Shown in pieces: positions 34,601 to 47,900 of a stretch of 64,000 bases of DNA. The stretch comes from Termitomyces sp. T153. Taxonomy: Eukaryota; Basidiomycota; Agaricomycetes; Agaricales; Lyophyllaceae. The notes beneath the pieces are model-generated. The model saw only the letters and a program-made list of their open reading frames with translations. It had not been told where the DNA came from and did no database searches. The stretch lies in NCBI GenBank assembly GCA_018296165.2, contig JACKQL020000025.1, forward strand, positions 248,001 through 312,000, read 5' to 3'. A program made the translations under genes and the position numbers. The stretch's first letter is position 1. Every line of letters begins with the position of its first letter.

Positions 34601-35849
34601 GGTACGATTCACAAGCTACCGGAGGACTTTATTCTTACCCTTTGCTTCTTTAGCGATACGTTCAGTTCACTACAGCCCACTTACTTCCCTGGTTTTGCTT
34701 TTTCCTGGATGTGTTTGATTTCTCACAGGCTTTTCATGCCAAAGCTTTTGCTGTCTGAAAATCGGGAGGTATGAACTGTCCCGCCATACACCTGTGCGTG
34801 TGATTTTGCAGTTAATCTAATTTCAATAGGGATGGTCTGCGTTTCATAAGTTGTTGCTATCTCTCTTTAAATTTCTCAACCCATTCTTGAGGGATTACGA
34901 TGTCCAACCGGCTGCTTCCGACCTCTATCGGGGTGCTTTAAGGCTGGTGCTGGTGCTTCTTCACGATTTCCCCGAGTTTTTAAGTGGATATTACTTTTCT
35001 CTCTGTGATGTCGTTCCCCCCAACTGCGTCCAGCTTCGAAACATCATTCTTAGCGCATTCCCTCCTTCAATCCTCCTTCCGGACCCCTACTTGCGCAATG
35101 TCAAATTTGATTCCATTCCTGACATGGGGCCTGTTCCACCTATTCTATCAGACTTCTCATCTGGACTGAAGGATGACCTGCGTAATTATTTGGACCAGTA
35201 TCTTTTCAACCGCGGAACGCCATCCTTCTTACCATCCCTCATGGATCAGCTGAAACTCACTGGGGTCACTGCGGGATCAGCTGATATATATAATCTGCCA
35301 CTCATCAACTCACTTGTCATGTTCATTGGCGTTTCATCTGTTGCGCAAGCTAAGGCACGAAGCGGTTCGTCTCTTTTTAACCCCGCCGACCCTGGTGTAG
35401 TGGCATTGCACTATCTCGCTGCCAACCTTGATGCTGAGGGTAAGACACAAACTTCCATTTGTTATAATATCTAATGTTTTCACAGGACAACACCATCTTC
35501 TGGTGTCAATTGGACTTCACTTGCGATACCCCAATGCTCATACTCATTGGTTTAGTTCCTTGATTCTACACCTCTTTTTGGAGGTCAAGGATAATCGATT
35601 TCAAGAGATTGTAACTACCACTTTATTGGAGCGCTTCATTGTGCATCGCCCTCATCCTTGGGGAGCATTGGTGACTTTCATCGAGTTGCTTCGTAATCCG
35701 AAGTACGACTTCTGGCACAAAGATTTTGTCAAAGTTGCACCTGAAGTAACAATGATTTTAGAGCGCGTGAGTTTTTCGCTAGCCTGAGAAGGTACTTCTA
35801 CTAAGCCGTGTCAATTTAGGTGGCAAGGTCTATTCCCCCTCCATCGTAG
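28655..35849 (+). CDS. NOT1: CCR4-NOT complex scaffold subunit NOT1
   Basis: Very large (about 1,900-2,000 aa) scaffold of the CCR4-NOT deadenylase, the main cytoplasmic mRNA deadenylation machine. The N-terminal HEAT region starts MDNPTSTNIHTIVKAQ and continues with QHGIDTYLHFIRRL. A TTP-binding-like segment lies near 29700-30450. The CAF1-binding MIF4G domain is in 30800-32150 (NYPPEIEAEVDGIYKQMY, FDEYKFFQSYYP). The CAF40-binding DUF3819 region is at 32300-33000 (RSVTIAGISTRELVSKDF, HEPVVQMIVADNLD). The NOT1 C-terminal superfamily domain is at about 34000-35849 (DFPEFLSGYYFSLCDVVPP, FGAL-like WGALVTFIELLRNPKY). The final intron joins MILERV to ARSIPPPS. Over twenty introns. Confidence 0.95.
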
Positions 35850-35919
35850 ATATTTTGTAGTCATTATTCTTGCTATCTGTCGCACATATCTTTTTTGTGT
35901 TCTATTGGGTTTCTTATTC

Positions 35920-38900
35920 CTACCATACTGTATTGTAACAACAGTTTTCACCGTCTTCAAGTGTTGAAATGGTGACATAGACCCATGTCTGATAATGCCC
36001 CTCTCTGAGGTCTGACACCAGCAATTCACCAAATCCACGTTGATGAGGCATCGTTCCAACCCCAGCTTTGACTCCATAGTCTGTTTTACATAGATGGTCA
36101 GTCGCGAGAGAACAGCTGACAAACGCACTCACCCTGTTCCACGTATACCACCTGTACCAATTCTGTTTGAGAGCGAACTAGTCACTATCCAGCTTGGGGC
36201 AACCACTCCTGTACGAATGGGGAATAATCTGGCCAACCGTTCTAACGATTCATGATTGTTTGAAAGAACAAAGAGCACAAGTCCATCAAGATCTTTGCGA
36301 ACAGGATGAGGGTGGAGGAAGATAGATCCTGGACGGGTGCAACTGAGAAGAGTGTTTGAGAAGAAAGCTACGTAGAAGATCACAAACCTGTATTTGGGTC
36401 ATCGAGAACTTGGCCATTTAATCCAAGAACGTTACCCTTGATCTCGAATGGCGTTCGTTTCTCGCTCAATAAAGTCCGAGGGAAGGCAGAAGATTGTTTA
36501 CCGATGAATACGAGGTTTCCTGGCGGCAGCCTTCCGTCTTGAAGATGCACTTGAACCTCCGATTCCCGCAAGATTCCTGAATCTAATCTGTGATATATTT
36601 GGAGGTCGTGAGCTAGACGGAGGGCGATCGAAAGTTCCCGGAAGTTCGTGTCGTTGGATATTATGAATGAAATAGGACCATTTGATGAAAGTATGCTCTG
36701 AAGTCTTGCAGGCGGATGCTTTTCCTGAGAACCTTTTACAGTATCAGCCTGTAGGACCAAGATAAAGTACTCGTCAGTGATTAACACTTCACGACGTTGT
36801 GAACAGACAAACGATCGTCCACCCGGCTCCATCAGGGCTAAAACGAATGATTCCAGACCGTTCCGAGGATATGGGTATGAGCGAAGGACCAATCTGAACA
36901 GACTTGCAAACAGATAGGCAGCGATCAAGAGAAAAGGAGTGAACATTGGAGACGATAACTTGGGCAGATCCAGCTTCGTCTATCTTAACGCGCAACAGTG
37001 CCAACCTAACGTATGGATCAGACATAATTAGAATTGGGACATGTTTTTTGACCAGTGTGATGTCACCTCCCAGGAAATAGAAGACTTTCAACTTTCCATC
37101 CATGTAACGTACCGCTCGCTCGGGGATCCGATACAGTCAGAGTGAAATCCTTTGGTGACCTAGGGCTTCGAGGCTCCGTCACTAACAGTGTCTCCAAAAA
37201 ACCCTGAACCTGTTCATTGTCAAACACGGAAGAAAACCAGTGATCCTCGTTCGGGACTTCTCGGATGCTATCAATGAACATTCAATTAATCACTCATGTC
37301 CGAAAATATGCAACGCACGATGCGTTCTTAGCACCCAGGGTTTTGAGAATGCTTACATACTCTCTGGAATGCCATACTGGAACGTTTGTGTCATTGCCAC
37401 TTCAAAAAAGGGAGTTGAGGTGAAATCGACACTAAAACAAAAAGACCAACTGACCCATGAACCGCTAACACAGGAATGTCAACCAAATTTGAAAGGTGAA
37501 GATCGTTATCGTCTGGAGTGAGCGACGAATCGAGAATTGCACGCAATGCAGGGTCAGTATAGTGGGCAGACCTGGGTAACGAGATGATCTGCAGTATCAT
37601 AGCAATAAGCCTGCAATCCATACCTTGACATGGTCCAGGGTATATATGCTTGAGACTTGATATATGCGGCGGCTGGAATGACTAGGAGAAAATATCCTCG
37701 GTAAAAGGCCAATTGTCTACTAGATATTAGCATACCTCCAACCACTCTGTCAGGGTATCTAGATGCAAGATACCACGCCCCTTGACCGCCATTTGAATGC
37801 CCTACGAGTACTACTCGGGCATTCGAATCAATCTCCCAATGTTTCCAATCTGTGTTTGCCTGTAAGATTTCAAAAAGGGAATCTATGGTGGCCCAGGCAT
37901 CTTGAGCGCTAGGACCATGCCAATCGAGCCCCTGGACAATCAACAATCAGAAACATACCGCATATTCTGAGCATAGTAAACCTACCCATGAAGTTCGCCC
38001 TGAAGGAAAAACTAACCAACTGCGCTTATTGCGGGGTATAGATTGCGTCCAGAAAGATTGTTCAAAGATATCTACACCGGCACCATCTGTGACGCGCTTG
38101 AGCTCCAATCCCTTGTCAAACAAAAAGTGGACGCATACGTAGAGCTAAGATCGGCGGTGATTTCTTGTCAAAGCTCTGCAAAACAGGCGGAACGACCAGG
38201 AAAGCGGTCGGCATCTCAAGGGCATAAAAGTATGTTGCTTTAATAGGTTGGTACGATGTCTGATTCCAAGGACGTTGATGGTGCACAGAGAGAATTACGG
38301 TGATTATCTTCTTGTGTAGTCCGTCACGCGAAATCACTTCAAGCTCAGCGTCGATGTTGGGCAGTCGAAACACGTCCGATTGAGAGAGAGAAAAAGGAAC
38401 AATGCGTGTTTGAGTAGGCGCAATCACAGTATCACGCTTGATGGTCAAGACCACTGCCTTTTGTAATAATTTAGAAGCAGTTATTAAGAGAAAGGATTGG
38501 AGGAGACCTTGGTGTTACGTATGAGAGCACTCTTGACAACCCACCATCCCGATATACTCCTCAAGGCAATGCCGAAGGCATTACCGAAGGCTTTCCCATC
38601 AACAAAATCGCAAACAACGTCAAGAGAGGGCTCGTGGACAAGAAGTTCATTTTGAGCTTCTAGTTGTATGTCAAGACGAATGGTCTGAATGGGAATTTCT
38701 TCACCTTTGGCAGCTGGATCACCAAACAATCTTATCTGCATCATTTGAGTGTAAGAAATTCACAGTCGAAGTTTCACCGACCTCATAGTCAGCACTGATG
38801 AAAATCTCATATACAGTAGGCTTTCTAAGATTGGGTGGTGTCGGAAGCTCGACTGCTCGAGGCAGGGCCCGTTCCATGTCATAGATGTTTCCAGCATACC

Positions 38901-39368
38901 ATTGAGGAACAAAGAATCGCCGCTCGCCAGGATCGGAAGGGAGAATCGTAAAAAATGAGCCATGGATGAGGTTCACGAGAAGGTGGGGAGCCTGTGCGTT
39001 TCCTAAAGATGAGGGAGGGTATATTGTTAGGGTCGTGCGCAGGACTGCGTGATGTTGTAACGCAGCCCATCCTTCGGTTGCTCGCAGGGTTTTCCACCTG
39101 TAGCGTTAGTTCAGGAGAAATTAGGGACGGAACGGAACCATTGCGAGCCTTATTTGGGGGAAGGATACATTCAAGGTCCCGTCAGGACCAGACTCGTCTG
39201 TGGACCACGATACATCTCCGTGATCCGCATATGAAGAGGGCCAGGCTTTCTGCCAGTCGATTGGCTCTGACACTGCACATATACATTACAATCGATTTAC
39301 TGAATGCAGGGAACGGAAGTCACGGCTAAGAGGAAATGAAGGGGATAGATGATGCTGCTCTCGGGCAT
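35920..39368 (-). CDS. Large alpha/beta hydrolase (S9/prolyl-oligopeptidase-like), N-terminus unresolved
   Basis: Multi-exon protein of roughly 900 aa. An N-terminal beta-rich region (PIDWQKAWPSSYADHGDVSW, FVPQWYAGNIYDMERALP, PPNLRKPTVYEIFISADYEV) precedes an alpha/beta hydrolase domain. The nucleophile elbow GHSNGGQGAWYLASRYPDR lies near 37780-37830 (Ser in GHSNGG). A repeated long C-terminal half ends VYVTISTLEDGEN. This arrangement is known in uncharacterised fungal S9-type peptidases/esterases; the substrate is not evident. A candidate signal peptide (MPESSIIYPLHFLLAVTS, from 39368) is followed by an in-frame stop, and no clean GT-AG intron joins it in phase to the next exon (from 39272). 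The true first exon may therefore lie elsewhere. The gene converges on NOT1 with 70 bp between stops. Confidence 0.75.
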
Positions 39369-39587
39369 GAATTGGAAATGGCCCGAGGATCTATGTGTTG
39401 CTGAGCATGCCACATCATGCTGGGACAGCGCATTGACGAAACATACATCCCAATGATTGCTCAGCTTGAGCGTCCAGTCGACGGCTTGGCGCGCCATGAG
39501 GGAGTCAGGAGAATGTTTGATCGGAAAGTCGAATCCAAACAAAAACAACATGATCTTCTGCAAACTAAATTGAGGTTTCTCACCACA

Positions 39588-39978
39588 ATGTCGAGCAGAC
39601 AAGGAGGAAAGCTCAAGCCTCTCAAGGTCATCGATGCCGAGTATTGATTGAATTGAGCGGTCTGACGGAGGCTGGTTGCAGGCACCGAAGAAGGAGAAGA
39701 CAGAAGAGACGGAAGAAGACAAAGCGTTCAAGGAAAAGAAGAAGGCTGAGGCTGCGGCCACGAAGGCTGCGAAAGACAAGGGTACGTGTGGCCTGTAACC
39801 ACGGGGTCGGATGCTGACGATGGCTGCAGCACTGAAGAGTGAGTGGGAAGTGTGGTGCTGTATGTATGTGCTGACCGACGGCAGGTGGGCCGATGGGAGG
39901 CGGTGGGATCAAGAAGTGTGTTCTGACGGATGTAGAGTATGTGTACTGACGCCTTCTGCCAGGTCTGGGAAGAAGTAG
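39588..39978 (+). CDS. TMA7: Translation machinery-associated protein TMA7
   Basis: Tiny ribosome-associated protein. Splicing gives exactly 64 aa, the same length as yeast Tma7: MSSRQGGKLKPLK, then KKEKTEETEEDKAFKEKKKA, then GPMGGGGIKKSGKK. Exons: 39588-39626, 39682-39781, 39830-39838 (9 nt), 39885-39915 and 39963-39978. They total 195 coding nt spread over 391 bp. Introns are 46-55 nt. The product is highly charged and has no other domain. The gene ends only 72 bp before the striatin start on the same strand, and starts 219 bp from the divergent hydrolase. Confidence 0.95.
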
Positions 39979-40050
39979 GGTGGCGTAGCGTTTTGGATAG
40001 AATAGAACATGATTTGTCGGTGTTTTGATGAAATTGTTGCAGCGCACATG

Positions 40051-42778
40051 ATGTCTGGGCATCTGCCTCTTGTGCCCTCTCCCATCCAGCTTCCCATGTT
40101 GGGTCCTCTGCAGGGCCTCCAGCAGCCCCCGCAGCAGCAGAGCCCGCATCCACACCCTCACCAGCAGCAGAACCCCATTCCCCCGCCCCCGCCCCAGAAC
40201 GGCCAGGACTACACCCTCTCCAGTGTCCTCCATTTCCTCCAGACCGAGTGGAGGCGGTATGAGCGCGACCGCAATGAGTGGGAAATCGAGCGCGCCGAGA
40301 TGCGGGTCCGTTCTCCTTGCCCTCATCGTAGCGCGTCGTGTCATCTCTTTTGCAGGCACGCATAGCCCTCCTCGAAGGCGAGCGCAGGTCCTTTGACAAC
40401 ATAAAACTCGACCTCGTCCGGCGTATCAAGATGCTTGAATATGCCTTGCGCATGGAACGGTGCGATGTCGTGCCTCGCATCCTCAGCAGCAGACCCTGAC
40501 GTGTCCCTTCACCAGCTCCAAACAACTCACTCAGCCCCCCTCACAAAATGTCCCGCCCTCCAAACTTGCGCTCATACAAAATAATGCCGCCTCTTCTTCC
40601 CAGAAGGATGATGCCCAAAGCCACAAGGAAGAGAGCGGTGGCAGCTCTCCCCGGAGTGAAGGTTCGCTTGGCATCGTCCCTCCGTTTCTGCCCTTTACAT
40701 CTCTGTTTATCCAGACTCTCCCTTGCCGGACAGCAGGTTGACTAACGGGGCTCCTGCTGTCAGCGTTCTTGGACGGCAAGGCTCTTGGGCAGGCACCAAC
40801 TGGCCAAGTGGCCCTTCCGCGGGTACTGCACCCGGCCTTGGGAAGCCTCCCCTGGGCAGAGACCCAAAAAGTAGGGCCAGGAGTCGTGACTACTTGAAAC
40901 AGTGCGCCTATTTCTCTGTTCGCCCCATATACGACATAATCTCCCTTATGTAGATGCCTCCAAGAAGTCTCTTACCTAACATCACCTCAAGCAATGAACC
41001 CGTTACCCAACAGACCCTTGCTCACCAACCCGTCTATACCATTATCGTTACCCAACGTCCCTCCTTTCGAGGCCATAAATTATCACCGACCGCGCAAGGT
41101 CCTCCCGGAAGCAGGGAAGGATTTCCCCATATCAAACGGTCACCCCATCATATCCAACCAACCTCAGAATCCCAGTGGTGGAACTCTTCTCGACCGTACT
41201 GGCCCTTTAACATCTGGGCCAAGCATTCAACAGTCGCCTGGACCGGCTCTTCAGTCTAATCCGCCGCCCCCAGTACCAACTGGTACATCTCAGGGAGAGA
41301 GAGAAAAGGATATCGAAACCGAAGGCCGTCAACTTACGGCAATTTTCCGCCCTGATGATGCCGGAGAGTGGAAGGAGAAACTCCGGCTTTCCCATGAAGC
41401 TGTTGAACAAGCACGATTGGCGCAAGACAGCCAAACAGAGGATGAGGATGACGTTAAGGAGGATGACAGTGAAGTAGAAGATGATGAGAGTAGTATGGTT
41501 GGCGAAGGAGAAGAGACCAAAGTCTGGAAAGCGAAGCGGACTCTCAGAAAGTTAGTCGTGTGATTGCAGTTACCCCTGGGGTGGTACACTTATTCCGCTA
41601 TCAGTCACCTGGATGCTGTGCGAGCACTTGCCTTCCATCCCAACGAACTATGCTTAGCGACAGGGGGAGACGACTGTACTATCAAAATCTGGCGAGTTGA
41701 TGTCGCTGGCCTGGCTTCTTCTGTGTACGTCATGCCGTTTTCATCTCCTGAAACTTTCCGAATTTTTGATCTTCAGCACAAGAGCTACCACAGAAGTTGA
41801 GCCCCAGCTTACGCTTCGGGGACACTCGGCTGCAATAACACGCCTCATCCACGCGCCAACGAAAGGTCTTCTCTATTCTGCATCACTGGATTCTTCGATC
41901 CGCGTCTGGGCTCTTCCAGCTCCAACACATACAACATATGCGCACTATGACGAAACCCGAGCACGCGGAGAGCTCATAGGGCACACAGATGCCGTCTGGG
42001 ACTTGGCCCTCGTTCGTGATGAGAGCACCCTGATTAGCTGTGGTGCTGAGGGCACAGTCAAGGTGTGGGATGTCAGCGGGCCCTCAGGTGGTGGTTCGTT
42101 GAGACTAACATGGGGTTGGGGCGGAGTTGAAACTGCCGATGAACTTCGTCTAGAGGATTCGTCGGTTCCTGGAGCTACAGCTGTTGAAGCTCTCAAGGCT
42201 GACTTGAAAAAGGTCGCCGTTGCATATCAGAATGCTGTTGTTAAGATCTTTGATATTGAGAGTGGCAAGGAGCTATCTCGACTGCAAAGTGACATGACTT
42301 ATAGTAAGTCCTTGCGTCGATCGGCATTCAGTGATGTTCATCTCTTTGCAGATGGTACTCCTGCAACCCAAATAAATAGGATCGCATCTCACCCGACGTT
42401 GTCACTACTTGTGACTGCACACGAAGATAAATACATACGTATATTCGATATAACGACAGGTTTGTTCTGAATCTACACACCTTTGAGCCATTTTTTTTAA
42501 TTCTTTGTATAGGGCAATGTACACACTCTATGCTCGCCCACCTTGATGGTGTTACTTCGCTGTCTATCGATGCCGCCGGCTTCTCGCTCGTATCAGGAAG
42601 TCATGACTGTTCTGTCCGCTTTTGGGATTTGCTCGGTACACGCGCATGTGTACAAGAGATTACAACTCACAGAGAAAAGGCCAGAGAAGGTGTCCTCGAT
42701 GTAGAGTTCCATCCGACGTTGCCTTTTATGGCAAGTGCTGGCGCCGATGGGGTGGTCAAACTCTACGCTTCATCATAG
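40051..42778 (+). CDS. Striatin-family WD40 scaffold (STRIPAK complex)
   Basis: B-type PP2A regulatory scaffold of the STRIPAK complex (fungal PRO11/Far8 family), involved in fusion, fruiting and signalling. A proline/glutamine-rich N-terminus is followed by the striatin caveolin-binding/coiled-coil block [40 protein letters not shown] and [29 protein letters not shown] follows, then [19 protein letters not shown], an acidic linker, and a C-terminal WD40 propeller (about six repeats: [72 protein letters not shown] and the last repeat). Seven or more introns, with all junctions in phase. ATGs at 40048 and 40051 are adjacent; the exact one is arbitrary. Confidence 0.94.
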
Positions 42779-43122
42779 GTCTGGCCTTATCATTGTGGGG
42801 TTGTGCTTTACTGTCCATGGTAATAGAACTTACATATTTGAGGGACGGCGAGTTATTTTTGTTTCTGCTTGTCCATATTCCCTATGATTACTGTAGCTAT
42901 TGCTTTCTTTTTCTTGTTTCAGAACGATTTATGACTCAATCAAACTTAACTCGCGTTCGGAAACGTAACCTACTGGCAGTGCGGGCTTTGAGAAATCCTT
43001 CGCCAGATTATGATCCATATGATACACATAAATTGATACCCCGAGAAATGCTAAGGCTACAATGATGCTAATGTACAAGTCAGGCCTACGAACGAAAGCG
43101 TCTGAGTGAGATGGTCGTAACA
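42779..43122. other. Gene-free stretch between convergent genes
   Basis: About 340 bp of combined 3' flank of striatin and the phosphodiesterase gene. It is T-rich in places. No gene is recognised. Confidence 0.6.
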
Positions 43123-44462
43123 TCATATTTCTATGAACGGCGTCAGCTTGAGCTAGCAAGAAATCCACAATATGACAACTCACCAATATACATGGCTTGT
43201 TCAACAGCTAAAATCTGAGCACCAAGCTTCTTTTCCTTTATCAACTCTCGAATCTGTGAAACAATGACGTTTCGCATCGGCTGGGTAGAATCACTGGCCG
43301 AATCATCTTTACAGTGCATCACGTATATACGAAGATGATCGAGGGCTCCCACAAGCTCCTCCTCAACGATGGGATTCTTCTTCCGTTTCTTAACTGGTTT
43401 TATACGAACATTCGCGTCTTCGCCCTTCCTGAATTTGACAACTTCCGTCGCCAGAACCACTAGCTCGTCAACTAGGTGTGCAGGGTTAAGGTGACCATAC
43501 AACGTGTCGTCACTCCTCCCGGAGGGCCATGAACACTCTATGAAGATGGCGGAGAGCTTTTGAGGAATTTTTGATGCGGCTGCACGCCAAACGTTGATTG
43601 TTCGAGGTTCGTCTGCTATTGTGTCTGGCTCGACGTCACCAAAGAAAAGAAATTCGTGATTCTGAGCATTGTGACGGATGAAAAATGCGGTGGATCCATA
43701 TTGTCCTCTTTCATTGCGACCATGGTTTAGAGGCATAGTCCGGACAGATATGCCCGGATATATTTCCCTATACTTGCTGTCGATATGCAGCCTGTGAAAG
43801 ATAGACTTAGCCAAAAACGAGAAGGTAATAAGGAATTGGGACAGACTGGGAATACAACAATTTATATTTCTCATCGTCTTCGTTCCAAGAGGCAAGATTG
43901 GGCCAAATACGATCAGAGAACACGGTTTCCAGGTCATTAAGGGTTTCCTTCGTAGCATAGATACGTTTGCGCGGGCCTTTCAAAGAACCAGCCGACAGTA
44001 CCAGGCCACTGATGTGGTCTAAGTGAGCATGTGTGATGAGAAAGCATCTGACGGCAACAATGAACAGATAAGAGTCAAGATCAAGAGCAGCACATACCGC
44101 AACAACGAATAGATCTCCGGTGCCGTGTAAGTTTTCTGAGTCGGACTGTTCCGCGATTTGAAAAGCAGAGGGTTCTGGTGCAAAATAGCAGCCAGAGCAC
44201 CTTGAGCCGATCCTGAGGAAACGTTTGAACGAGGAAATCGGGCCAGAAGGAGAGACTGACCCGCTTCCAGAGCTAACGCTCCATCATCCCACTCTGCGTC
44301 GTGGGGTTTGAAGAGATACCTGGAATAGATAGAAGGCAGTGAGCCACGTGCGACTTGAACAATGAGGCGTCAGGCGCTCGGCCTGTGCTCGACTCACGCA
44401 GACAAGTTGGTTTCATCTGGACCTCCACCAGCGCCCACGACCACGAGGTCGAAAGCAGGCAT
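43123..44462 (-). CDS. PDE1: Class II (low-affinity) cAMP phosphodiesterase PDE1
   Basis: Metallo-beta-lactamase-fold enzyme that hydrolyses cAMP. It starts MPAFDLVVVGAGGGPDETN and has the class II signature THAHLDHISGLVLSAG (metal-binding His/Asp). Further conserved blocks are PLNHGR, STAFFIRHNAQNHEFLFFGD (metal Asp), IFIECSWPSGRSDDTLYGHL and IYVMHCKD. The C-terminus is AVEQAMYIEI after a final intron (GTGAGT..CATAG) whose short last exon supplies only the last codons and the stop at 43123. A coding insert with a basic KPVKKRKKN run lies before the last strand. At least five introns. It lowers cAMP/PKA signalling. Confidence 0.93.
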
Positions 44463-44939
44463 GGAAGGGAAAGGAATAGGGATGGCTACAGAAAGTTCAG
44501 AATTTGTTAAAGTCGTTAGACACTTAAGCGCAATTCTTTTACACAGCCGCTGTGCTCATACTCGATCCACCTGATATCGACTTTGTACCACTCTTGTATT
44601 TCCCTTCATCCTACCGCGTGTATAATCAACATGCCTTGTCACCAAGATTCAACTGTCTTCTTTCCAATAATGATATAAGACAATGCTCGGGTAGGTCAAG
44701 CGGCAACTAGTTACAGCGAGCAGATGTGGGCATTTCAACTAGTCAGTCTACAACGAGCTATTCCGAATTTTAAAGAAGACAAAGACTAATCGAGTATTAA
44801 TCCTCGGCCGTTCCTCCTGCGATGCGTTCCAATTCATAAGATTAGAAACCGAGTCCCGACGTAGTATTCGAAGTTTGAATTTGAACGCCTTACTTAAGTA
44901 TTAATATTCCAACCCACACTTCCATGTTGTTCTTCTGAG
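44463..44939. other. Gene-free divergent interval
   Basis: This 477-bp interval between the PDE1 start (-) and the serine-rich gene start (+) holds both promoters. It is A/T-rich around 44730-44900. Nothing else is recognised. Confidence 0.6.
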
Positions 44940-47900
44940 ATGAACGGGCCAAAGGCTTCCAATGCCGTAGAAATAAACGACAAACTCTTTGGGCCCTATG
45001 CAAGAAAGCTGGAATCTGACAATTTCGAAATATACGATACGTTTTCTGGGAGGCTCGCAAAATGGCTTGCAGATGAGCGTGCTTACTATCCCGCGGCACG
45101 ACCCCAGGTATCCGCCCCTGGCCTATGATACCCTAATGCCCGCAAATCTGACATTTACGCGCCCAATTAGATTCTCAGGTTACTGAAAGTGTGTTGAGAC
45201 CCGACACAGTTGCACAAATAGCAGCATTATTCTAACGTCCTTCAAGATTGCACAACTGACCCTTCGACGCAATGCGAACGCCAACGCAGACCTCAAATCG
45301 CCTTTCCACATTTCCTCATGCGTCGAACATCCCATGGTCGGACCCTACTCGAAACTTTTGAAAGCAGTATACCCTCACAAAGACCTATTTGTTGAACCTG
45401 ACCTGCATGGTTAGCCGACGTGTATCTTTGTCTTGTTGCATGTTCTCATTCTCAGATATTAAGCCGAAATCAAAGCCTTACTGAAGACCATCACTGCACC
45501 GGTATCCGCTGTACATATAGATTTAACCTCCGAGTATGTTTGGGAATCAAGCAATCATCCGTGAATTTGGACCTCTGACGCATCTCACAGGCCCAGTAGT
45601 CCAATAGAGCCATCTCCTGTGCGCGCGGATAACTCTACAACGCAACCGAGCTCTTCGTCCCTTGCCGCAGCACTTCAATCTTCTTCCTTGCCTTCGGTGC
45701 ACTCACCGTCTGCTGCCTCTGTTTCTCATCATCTTCCTTCAAACAAAACTGACACCGACCCTCCTTCCGTTTTCGAAGTATCTAGAACGAGCCGCGGCAC
45801 TTCAGACTCGACAGTTCCTGATACTCATCCAGGAAATTCGGTGAACGGAGATCTTTCGACTTCTCTTATTCATTCTGGAACGACCCATTTTGCCGGAAGA
45901 ACTAAGGTTTCATCTACTCCGAATGTTACACCACTTGCCACTTCTTCACATGCTCCCTCTGTTTCGTCCCCTCAATTGTCAAGCACGACATCAGAGACCT
46001 CCACCATCCCAAAAGTCAAGAAGAAGAAGAAGAAGAAGAAAAGCGGATTTGAGTTAGAGTTTTTGATCCAAACTGATATTCAGGACTTGCAGAAAAGGGG
46101 GGTGGCCGGAGTCAATATCAAAATGGAACCAACGAATGTCACGATTTCAAACCTTTTCGATAACCCTGTTTCGCATAGCGATCCCTCTCATCGAGAAGTC
46201 ATAGTCCTGGACGATGCTGAACCGGTTGGTCTGCTTCGCAGAATAACGCCACTCCCGTCGTCCTCAAGTACCGCGCATTCGGTGAGCGGCTTGAATTTTT
46301 TTTCTCTGAAACATCTTCCAATATTCGCGAAGCTTCAGACTGAACAAATAGGTGTCTTGGAACCTACTAATAGTGATGCAGACATGGTGGTAGATCGATT
46401 ATCACCTCACCTCAGCGAACGCTCCACAAGCCGTATGGACGATGGCAATTCAGCAGACATGGCCATAGATCAAATACCGCCTCAGCTGAGCGAACGTCGC
46501 ACCGATAATATCGACCTTGACATGTCGGACGGAACTTCGAGAACTCCACTCGTGATGAAGAGCACTAGTCCACCTTCTCACGGGACGTTCCCCTTGATTC
46601 ATGGATGTGTGTCTCCACAAGGGTCGCATGAAACCGAAGTTTCTACGAATGCTACAGCAAGTGATTCGGGGCTGAAGGCCGCCGCAATTCCGAAAAAAGA
46701 GTCAGAACCCACTAAGGGCGGGAACTCTACTGTGCCTAATGCAGGGGAAGCTAAAGATTACCGATCTTCAGAGAACAATATTGTCCCACGTAATGCGACT
46801 TCAAATACTTCTCTCGAGAACAATGAACCCCAATCTGTGACGAGCGATGCTGGTCATATACCTTTGATGACGCCTTCGATGATCGATGATCTTCATCCGG
46901 TCAATGAATCAGCTTTTCTTCCTCCGGAAATTGGCATCGTGCAGTCACTTCAAAACACCCTCACAACAGTCCCTTCTGTTGTCAACGGAACACCACAAAC
47001 CTCGACTTCACCTTCCCCGATAGTCCCAACTCCTGTTGGCAGTAACGATCCGCGTCTTGTATCTACAGGGGGTGAGACTATCTTGGCGGTAAAGAACCTT
47101 TCTCGTCGCGTTCTCCGGTTTTCGGTTGTTGATGTGATTGGAATAGGACGTGACTACCACTACTAACGGCATTATTAGTGCACATTTAAGTTCACAACAT
47201 TCACCTTCAATTGTTACGCCACCCGGGATCACAAAAGGCTCCGAACTTGATGTCGATCCGGTACCTCCACCTACACAAGAACAATTAAGAGCTCTACGTA
47301 TGTCTGGTTACATTCCAACTCTTCTAAGCTTCGAGGTAGGCCTACTTACGTTCATTGCCATAAAACAGACGCCTTTGGACCTGATACAAAGACATTATTG
47401 GTTTATAAGGGAGTAGATCAGAGGAGATTCAGGTTTAAAGTTCGATTTAGTATATTCGAAGAACAATATGATGCCATAGCTCGGTGGAAGAATGGAAAGA
47501 ACACTCTAGAGTATGTGTACTGTGCTGACATTTACTGTTTTTGTTGGCTGATGCTTATTCTCCAGGGATCTATCGATGTGTACCTGTGCCTCGCTTGCAT
47601 GCTACTCTAGGGCTTCTGCAAGATCTGAGCAGAAGAGTATCGACGAAATTTCTGATCTCCCTGTGGTATGGCCCACGGGTAGCTCTTTGTCTATGAATGT
47701 CAAGTACAAAGGGCAGCTTACCGTGTTCCCGCTCTCGCCTCCATTTCAAGTGCGTCATATCTTCTGCTCGTCATTGAGGTTGATTAATGGTTGATATTGA
47801 TAGGTCGGTCCCAATGGTATAGTCGATGTTTCGGAATATATGTGCCTGGGAGAAAATGTCATTGAATTCGATCAATTCGATGATATGAGTCCACACATAT

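Noticed and set aside
39628..40525. Long minus-strand frames of 243 and 265 aa
   Set aside because: They are the shadow of TMA7 and the proline/glutamine-rich start of striatin; composition mirrors the sense codons.
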